Source: Rhizophagus sp. LPA8_4_AMF | Taxonomy: Eukaryota > Glomeromycota > Glomeromycetes > Glomerales > Glomeraceae | Assembly: GCA_021464525.1 (NCBI GenBank) | Contig: JADRCO010000721.1 | Span: forward strand, 1-27,615 | Direction: 5' to 3' | DNA length: 27,615 nt | In this document: positions 20,546 through 27,615 of the stretch, piece after piece | Position numbering within the stretch: position 1 is the first letter of the stretch | Layout: each line of letters starts with the position of its first letter | Program-made: the position numbers and the translations under genes | Notes under the pieces: generated by a model | Told to the model about the DNA's origin: nothing | The model's database searches: none | The model's input: only the letters and a program-made list of their open reading frames with translations

Positions 20546-20860
20546 AAAAGTACCCGAAAAAAAGGAAAGAAATGGATATGAATAAGATAAAGCAGGAAAA
20601 AAGAAAAGGAGAGAAGAGAATGAAGAGTGTGTGTGAAAGAGGAACGGAATGATATATTAACCCGGCAAAGAAAATTTTTTATAAACCTTTTTTAAGAGAG
20701 GGAAAGGGATAAAAAAATTGCGAAGTAGAAATAAAAAGAGTGAAAAATAAGTTTATTTGTTACTTGCTGGAAATGATAAGAGTGAAGGGAAAGGAAAGAG
20801 TAAGAGGAAAGAGAACGAGAAAGAAAAAAAGGGAGGTTGGAGAGACAAGAGTGTTTTATA
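20546..20860. other. Polypurine tract (A/G-rich on the plus strand)
   Basis: About 300 bp are dominated by A and G on one strand (AAAAGGAAAGAAA, GGAGAGAAGAGAA, GGAAAGAGAACGAGAAAGAAA), with one interruption at about 20655-20700. The two short open frames here (20401-20652 and 20740-20925) are explained by composition. Such tracts can form triplex structures; that is inference. Confidence 0.75.
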
Positions 20861-22302
20861 AAAAAGATTTTTGGCGACTTTTATATAAATTTGTTTTGAT
20901 TATTACCCACGTAATGTCGCTATAATCAAATTATGTCATGATCAAACAAATCTTACAATATTTCCCACAAAAAATGACTCATCTTGTACAGCCGATCTTT
21001 AAAATTGAGGTTAATTTAAACTCCGCGCATCGTTGATCAAGGACTGATTATAAGACCTTTAGTCACGGTGTTTGGTTTAAATATCATACTTTTATGAACT
21101 ATTTTCAAATTATCAACATGATCTTGACTGATTGACGCCATAAGTCCATAACTATATAAACTGACTTATTCTTTTTACCGCAATTCTACTCATTATAGGC
21201 TGTTAGGATTATGAAGATGCTAATTCAAAATAATAGTATCATCGTCTAATGTAACCATATTATCTTTGCTACGCTATGAAGCCTAGATTTTATTTAATGG
21301 TAAGAAATATCTAATGTAAAATAATTTAATTATTTACAAGTTCTTGGTGATAATGTACAGATGTTAATGGTGTTAATCTTATGTTTTATAAATTGCAGTC
21401 TGCAGATAATATCTTGTAGAAATAGTATACTATAATATGATTATGAATGATGAGCTTAGCAAAATGTAACTTGATTTACTTTTATTAATATTTTTTTTTT
21501 TTTTTTGATAAAATAAGCTTATAAACTTTGAATGATATTTTTAATCCAAAATTTTATATAAATTAATTTTACGATTCGCATCAATGAATAAAATTTGTAA
21601 CTGCGATAGTATATTTATATACTGCAATGAGTTAATGTATTGTATATTGGTTTCATCGTAGTATAAACCATCATAGAATCAAACAATCAATATGTCATAT
21701 TTTATTAACAATCCGTTTAAAAATGAACATATTAATGATAAAAGTGAGACATGCACTTGCACTTATTAATTAATACATTATCGGAACTACACTATAGAGC
21801 AGCATAATAATTTATTATTGCATTTTTTATCCAACTATGTAAAACAAATAGAAGAGAGTAATGATTTGTCATATGGTGTATAACAACGTTATTATTTTAT
21901 CGACTGAGATATTGATTAATATGGGAAACGGGAAACCGTTGTAAGTCCGGAGCGATTTCATCGGATGAAGTCACGTGAGGTGAAGAAATACACGAGATCG
22001 ATCATTTTTCATAGTAGTCCTTTCACTTCAATCTAATATAAATTATCGTTCTTATTTTTTTTTCTAAATATACTTATCTAATTTAAAAAGAAATAAATAA
22101 GTAATTATTTACTACTGATTTTATTTTAATGACTTTGTTACATTTTTTATTGTAAATCATTTGTCCTGAATAATTATGATAAAATTCTAAGATAAATAAA
22201 TATAACAGATAATATGCAAACTTTATTTACATCTATATCTAAATTGTCCTCTAAGTACAATAATAATAAATTTTAACTAGTGTATATCTAAAAATGAAAT
22301 TA
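20861..22302. other. Non-coding AT-rich spacer
   Basis: No gene is seen. It holds copy B of the dispersed repeat at 21952-22004 and a T run at 21491-21506. Confidence 0.55.
21952..22004. repeat. Dispersed CACGTG-bearing repeat, copy B
   Basis: GCGATTTCATCGGATGAAGT, then CACGTGAGGTGAAGAAATAC and ACGAGATCGATCA, aligns with 18505-18558. It lies about 300 bp past the stop end of the broken monooxygenase gene. Confidence 0.65.
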
Positions 22303-23854
22303 TTAAATAATATTTATAACTAAATCACGAACTTTCATTAAAAAGTTTGTAGTCTTTAGTACACTATTTCTAAAAATAAGTCCAAAATATCCAACTGGTG
22401 TAATGTGATTTATTGTAGCGTCTCTAGATTTTAACACATCAATAGGTGCTCGTTTTAACATTTTATTTTCATATTCTTTAATACAAGAAATATAATTCTC
22501 CGGAGAAAAGTTAAGTAACGCTTGAGAAAGAGCTTCAGCATCTTGAATAGCATGTGTTGTTCCTAATCCTAATAAAGGACTCATAGCATGTGCTGCATCT
22601 CCAATTAATGTAACTCGGCTACTTGTCCACGAATTTATAGTTAATGGATTGATATCTCGTATTTTTCTTCGTTGTATTGGGTTATAAGTTTTAAATGGAT
22701 AATTTTCTGACACTTTTGGAACTGCTTTAGGAGCTAAATCCCATAATTCTAATAAAATATCTGTCATTTCATTCTCCGGGAATCATATTTTTAACATGTT
22801 CAACAACTGATGCAGGATTATTATCATCAACTTTAAATTTTTCTGTTTCATCATTATCTAATTCGCTAGAATAAAATATGCTATTGTTGTTCTATAATGA
22901 AGTTCATCAGAATTGTTTTTATTTTTGTAAAATTGTTCTTGTTCAATTGAAATTAAACGAAATGCAATGAGTGTTGCATCTCCATTTAGTCCAAGTGTTT
23001 TTTGAACTAAACTATTTCCATTAGCTTTAGTTAGCATGTCCATTAGATGCTTAGGCACAACGATATTTGCAACAACATAAGTTGATCCAATATCGTTAAT
23101 TTGTAGTTCTGGTATTTTTTGCTTTCGAGCTAAAGAAAAAAAAATACATATTAATTATTAGTCAAACAATAAATAAATAATATTTTTATTTTATTTTAAT
23201 TTATTAAATCTTTAATTTTACTTGGAGAATTAACTCACTTGCATCAACTAAAATGTCACAAAATTCTTGTGAACCGTCCTCGAAATTTACCCAAACACCT
23301 TCGTTAGTTTCTTCATATCTGACAAACTTTTTACCCCATTGAACTGAACAGAACATTTTCTGATAAAACATCTCTAAGTCTATCACGATAAGCAACAGTC
23401 ATTGATAGGAAACGATCAGGAAATTCTCCCATTTCATAAATATTTTAAATTGTTTAAATGGTCTTAAAAGATTTCCCTCATGATCATTAGCTGAAACTCC
23501 ATGGTATTCTACATCAGGAACTGGATTTGGAATTGCTTTTGGAAGGTTTAAAGCGACCGAGAATGGAATACAATTCATAAGTGATCGAAATCCATGAGAG
23601 GTAAAGCCTACATGATAACCTTGCCATCGATCTAATGTTTTTAACACGAGGTTTAATTAGTCACGTGATATTGTTTTTGAAAGGTCAATTACAAAATCCA
23701 TAACAAATTATTTACCTTTGGGACCAGATTCTCGTTCAAAGATCTTTACATTGAATTCTTTTCTATCTTTATTTTTTATCAAAGAATGATAAAGAGTAAG
23801 TCCTCCCGGTTCTGCACCGATAATAATTACAGTTGGAACTTTTTCTTGATACAT
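22303..23854 (-). pseudogene. FAD-dependent aromatic-ring-type monooxygenase, broken
   Basis: The ancestral enzyme would use FAD and NAD(P)H to hydroxylate a substrate (FAD_binding_3, salicylate/p-hydroxybenzoate hydroxylase-like). Exon 1 (23854-23716) encodes MYQEKVPTVIIIGAEPGGLT. The Rossmann motif reads GAEPGG, with Glu where the second Gly of GxGxxG belongs. An 84-bp intron (23715-23632) gives PKDRWQGYHVGF. A second intron is likely at 23221-23130. Exon 3 holds NDIGSTYVVANIVVPKHLMD and the second FAD motif, LIGDAAHAMSPLLGLGTTHA (about 22613-22554), and stops at 22303-22305. Compared with the expected continuous reading, the frame breaks near 23440, 23350, 23240 (the DG motif region, now VDAS), 22870 and 22778. 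Six independent faults make decay more likely than assembly error. It is a single host gene with no cluster around it. Confidence 0.85.
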
Positions 23855-24343
23855 TTTCGTGTAGTATTATTTTCTTTCTTAAAAGTTTTAATTTTAATAT
23901 TTTATAGATTATTGATAAGAATTGTTCGAATGAATTATTTAAAAAAATTTAATGTTTTCTTGCCGAATTCTAACATGAAAATTGTGGAATATTTATAATA
24001 AAAATGATCTCGACAAAATTGATATACCGAAATTTATCCGAAATTTAAAACTATGAGAACAACACATACTGCACACAGATTCAACTTTTCCATAGAGATA
24101 ATCAATATGGTACCTTAGTATTTGAATAATTTGTTCGTTTAATTTCTTATTTGTTTGATTTAATTCGTTGTTATTTGATGATGAAAATTTTAGCGAGCAG
24201 AATTGAAGTATATTTACAATAAATTGAAACGAACAATAAATGTTAAAAGTTCGCATTATTAGATTATTAAATCAATCCGATAATTTATTAAAAGAATTCC
24301 TCAATTTCACAATTTAAAATCGGATTAAATGATTTCGGGAATC
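23855..24343. other. Spacer upstream of the monooxygenase relic
   Basis: No gene is seen. The open frame 24256-23993 on the minus strand is Ser/Asn/Cys-rich with no recognisable domain and is probably chance. Confidence 0.5.
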
Positions 24344-24540
24344 TGTCAAATTGATGATGGTACTGATGAATATCAAGAATATCAAACGTTAACAAATACG
24401 GTTACAGCAGGTCTCCTGCTAATATTGTCAATAGCTTATCTAATAATATAGAGGCGGGAAGCTTATCTTTACTACTTATGTATTGCTAATTATTAGGAGA
24501 AACTTGGGTCTTGGGAAATTTGGAATATGGGAGAGCGTAA
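24344..24540 (+). pseudogene. Kinase C-terminal tail relic
   Basis: GAATCTGTCAAATT at the start, AGCTTATCTAA in the middle and GGGAAATTTGGAATA at the end match 18891-19235, the tail of kinase copy 3, in the same order. Translated pieces such as NSLSNNIEAGSLSL parallel KSLSNHLETESFSP. Stops and frame changes are present and no kinase core lies upstream, so it is the stranded 3' end of another copy. The Thr/Ser-rich run of copy 3 is absent. Confidence 0.55.
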
Positions 24541-25810
24541 GTTAAAAAAAGGGGGAAATCTAGAATTATTGAGTAATTTGTTATTAAGCTAATTTTGTCC
24601 GTGATCAGCAAAGCGAACATTCTAGAGTTCTTAAAAAATATAATTAAGCTTCAAATTTATTAAATTCACAAATAATTATAATTTCACTACTCGATTGTCA
24701 ATTTCCTTTTGCACGACGGTCAAAGGTATTATTGTACATGTCTCGAGTTTAGATAAAAGGTGCTTGTTGAAAGATTCAAAATTGACCGAGCAATTTTGCA
24801 TAGTTGGACTGTAAAGATATAAAATGAATATCATCAAAAGAAAAAAAATTATTCGTTAATGAACTAACTTGTTTGCACCATTCGACATTATATTATCCAA
24901 ATATTGGTAAGTAATCACTAAAAGCTTATTACGCACAATAATTTGATCCTGATATTGAAGTTTTGTTCGAATCTATAATATTTATACTAAAAAATTCTTC
25001 TGACGTTTAGAATACGCTCTATATAAATGGCTAATAATTGGGTCATGTGTACATGAATTTTGATCGGATATTTTTTTCTTTAATCCAAAGCTTTAATTTG
25101 AAAAAAAAAATAAATTTTTTTTAGATGATTTTTTTTTTTTTCAAATTGAAAAATAAATTTTTTTAAAATTTTTTTTTTATTTTTAATAAGACTTAATATT
25201 GGATATTTGGATTCTTACTATTGTCTATTGAAAAGGAGTAGAAATTGAATCTCAATTCTTTTTTAATATTGGTCAAAATTACTCCGTCAATAAAATCAAT
25301 AATGCCATTTCAACGTTGAGATTGTAATGATTTTGCACATTTTCAGATTTTAAGAATAGAAATATAAAAATTACATGAATTATATGTTTATGCGATATCA
25401 GGAATTTCTTAAACATTTACTGCTTATGCTAGTGAGGGTAAAATTACCCTTTTATTTTGATAGAAAAAATTGTTTCAAAGTATTAAAATCAGAACCAATT
25501 TCACTAAATATAATACATATAGAAGATGATAATAATTCCAATATATGATTATTTTTAAATCATGATTTTCCAGAAATAAATAAATAATTAATTATAAAAC
25601 TGAGTATACCAAGAAATATCAAATAAAATATTAAATATAAAATTAGATACAAAATAAATACAATTATGAACCTATATTTAAATAATGTAATAGTTTCTTT
25701 ATTTTTTCTTGTTGGACATGATTTCTTATGTTGTCAATATTATTTCTAAAATAATAGGCCAGTTCAACCTACAAATATAAGTAAAAAAAAAGGTAAATAC
25801 ACAATTTATA

Positions 25811-25874
25811 GCGGGTCTCTTCCCCTAAAGAGGAGCAGCCAGTCTCGAATTCTACCGCTTTTGGTGGAGACTGG
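25811..25874. repeat. Paired hairpins
   Basis: CTCTT at 25817-25821 faces AAGAG at 25828-25832 across CCCCTA. CCAGTCTC at 25839-25846 faces a perfect GAGACTGG at 25867-25874, with a smaller ACC/GGT pair inside. AGCGG at 25810-25814 can also pair with CCGCT at 25855-25859 as an alternative fold. This could be a structured transcript or a fold-back remnant. Confidence 0.45.
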
Positions 25875-25991
25875 ATTTTTCATGTAATATTTAGTGAAAT
25901 TTAAGGGTAAAAAGATGTCATAAATCAAAGAAGCCAATGCTATTTAAGAGCTAGAGGGAGAGAGCTCACTTCAAATAATTTAAGATACATC

Positions 25992-26021
25992 TTTCCATTT
26001 TCAGTTCCACCGAAATGGAAA
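25992..26021. repeat. Short perfect hairpin
   Basis: TTTCCATTT at 25992-26000 is complementary to AAATGGAAA at 26013-26021, leaving a 12-base loop. No T run follows closely and no gene ends here, so a terminator role is not indicated. Confidence 0.5.
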
Positions 26022-26123
26022 ATGGACTTTTAAAATTCTCACCTTTGATTACCAATCATACATCTAGTCATTTGTCTTTTTGTAAAAGGTAAGATTATTC
26101 GTTCATGAAAACTTGGTTAAGTT

Positions 26124-26285
26124 CACGTTGTAAAAAAAAAATAATCTACTTGTATAGAAATTAATCAGAGTGAAATATTGTAAAAAAAAAAAATTTATTT
26201 GTATAGAAAATAATTCTACTTGTGTACTTGTGTAGAAAATTAATTTTGGGGTGAAATGTAAAAAAAAAAAAAAATTTATTTGGAT
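26124..26285. repeat. Degenerate tandem repeat, about three units
   Basis: Each unit runs TTGTAAAAAAAA, AATCTACTTG or TTTATTTG, TATAGAAAATTAAT, then GTGAAATATT. The unit boundaries are irregular because the A runs differ in length. It accounts for the open frame on the minus strand here. Confidence 0.65.
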
Positions 26286-26486
26286 GTAGGAAAGGTAAGG
26301 GTATTTATATAGTTTTTTTGATGTATACGTGATGCGCCAACGCGGCTGCAAGAAATTGATTAGTCATGACTCAATATTATAACATACCACAACTCCACCT
26401 ATAGTATCTTGCGTAACCAACAGTATATAGTTAATATGAGTAAATAAAGTAAATAAAGTCTTGATTTTCGCAAAAGTAACTATGTC

Positions 26487-26560
26487 GTGATGTCAGAAGA
26501 TCGAGAAAAAAGTTTGAGTAAATGTGATGTCAGAAGATCGAAATAAAATTTTGAATAAAT
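26487..26560. repeat. Two tandem 37-bp units
   Basis: GTGATGTCAGAAGATCGA begins at 26487 and again at 26524; both units end in TTGAGTAAAT or TTGAATAAAT. Just upstream, GTAAATAAA is also repeated head to tail near 26440. Confidence 0.85.
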
Positions 26561-27615
26561 ATTGAGCCTCGAATATTTACTTGATAAAGCATAGAGGCAA
26601 AGAAACCAGTATTCATTCAAATAAAAAATATAGTAGTTTATTATTAAATTACTAAAATGTAAATATTTATTAATTTTCTCAAACGTAAAATTGTTATAAA
26701 TTCTACAAATTTTTCGTCAAAGTAACGTCAAATTACTTACTTTAAAACCAAAAAAATATTAACCATCATTCAAATTGATTCGTTTAATAACTATAATTAT
26801 AAACATTATCGCCTACTTCATTAAATTTGTTAAAAAAAATTTTAAAATAGTGTATTGTTCGAAATCATATTATACATCTTTCATATTAACTTAATATTCA
26901 ATGTTAAATATATGAAATTTATTAGTATATATTAATGTATTTACAGTATACATATATAGATCTTATATATAAATCTTACTATTAAAAAAGAAATCATAAA
27001 AAAATTCACCTAAGAGATTACGTAGAAATTAATTTTTTAAAAAAAGAATTCTAGATCAACGAAGAAATTTCTCAGGTCTTAATAATAAACTATTATATAA
27101 AGAGTCAAAATATGACTTTATGTTAAGAAATTCTGAATCTTTTATGTAACCGGTTTCTTTTATTTGATGAAAATGTTCCTTCCGTCATTATCGAGAATGA
27201 CGTTTGATGTTTTATTTTTAGTTAAGAATTATTTTTTTTTTTTTTTGCTTACATTTTATTTCAACGATTTCAATTAATTTAATTCATAATTTGAAAAAAG
27301 AATGAATACAAATTTTGTGTTTCGAAATATTTAAGAGTTTACCTCTAAATGGTAACTTCATACTTTCAGAATTTTACTAATGACCAAATTAAAAGTCATC
27401 ACCATATTGAAGTCGTACAAACTACAACATTGAAATCGAATTTCAAGGAGACGACTTTTTTTTTTTTTTGAGAATAGTTGTTTAGTTAATAAATGACTAC
27501 GTATTTAAATATTTATCTTTGAACTTCGGCAAGGTCAATAAAAAAAATGTATTTTTTTTGTCGAAATAAACTTAATTTTCTATTTTATATTAATTAAATG
27601 AAAGTTCAAGATCTT

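Larger units (their letters stand above)
24541..27615. other. Non-coding AT-rich right end
   Basis: No gene, tRNA or rRNA is seen in 3 kb. It includes A/T homopolymer mixtures (25100-25180), hairpins (25811-26021), and the tandem repeats at 26124-26285 and 26487-26560, listed separately. Confidence 0.55.

Noticed and set aside
20401-20925. Lys/Arg-rich open frames in the tandem repeat and polypurine tract
   Set aside because: They arise from A/G-rich composition and cross repeat units without keeping a repeated peptide.
23786-24256. Open frames at 23786-23998 (plus) and 23993-24256 (minus)
   Set aside because: The first is antisense to exon 1 of the monooxygenase relic; the second has no domain or splice context.
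25810-25874. tRNA-like candidate with pairing AGCGG/CCGCT ends
   Set aside because: No D-arm, anticodon arm or T-loop consensus can be placed, and the internal hairpins do not match a cloverleaf of tRNA size.
1-27615. CRISPR arrays, bacterial operons or ribosome binding sites
   Set aside because: Introns, TATA-like boxes and eukaryotic gene families show a nuclear fungal genome; no regularly spaced identical repeats with unique spacers exist.

Overview
This is an AT-rich eukaryotic window with very short GT-AG introns (about 70-160 bp), long A and T runs, and decayed gene copies beside intact ones. A BTB-BACK-TLDc gene and a tandem family of tyrosine-kinase-like (TKL) kinases with a 'SGNEIIDNFI'-type N-terminus point to an arbuscular mycorrhizal fungus (Glomeromycotina, Rhizophagus-like), where both families are strongly expanded. 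The species is an inference; no rRNA or mitochondrial marker is present.

Layout. 1-180: GTATC-rich repeat block. 181-1212: 5'-truncated BTB-TLDc pseudogene. 2157-2280: compact multi-hairpin segment. 2427-4938: complete pogo/Tigger-type DNA transposon with matching 23-bp terminal inverted repeats, TA target duplication and a one-intron transposase of about 601 residues that appears uninterrupted. 5871-7370: intact two-exon BTB-BACK-TLDc gene, paralogue of the pseudogene at the left edge. 7570-7643: exon-like fragment on the minus strand. 9598-10429 (minus): a four-exon gene for a 145-residue protein with a chromodomain-like core; it is visible only when short exons are joined across in-phase splice sites. 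12429-19180: three tandem TKL kinase copies. The first has lost its catalytic loop. The middle one keeps every catalytic motif but has two one-base frame problems in homopolymers. The third is heavily decayed. 20285-20860: a GC-richer tandem repeat of about 110 bp followed by a long polypurine tract. 22303-23854 (minus): a FAD-dependent monooxygenase gene broken in several places. 24344-24540: the tail of another kinase relic. The rest of the right end is non-coding, with simple repeats and hairpins.

The genes do not form a pathway. The window shows birth and death of expanded signalling families (BTB/TLDc adaptors, kinases) interleaved with a young-looking DNA transposon. The items most worth following are the transposase (an unusually long, intron-bearing insert between its second and third catalytic Asp, and a PCNA-binding-like motif at its C-terminus), the small chromodomain-like gene with a lost aromatic cage, and the dispersed CACGTG-bearing repeat found in two places.
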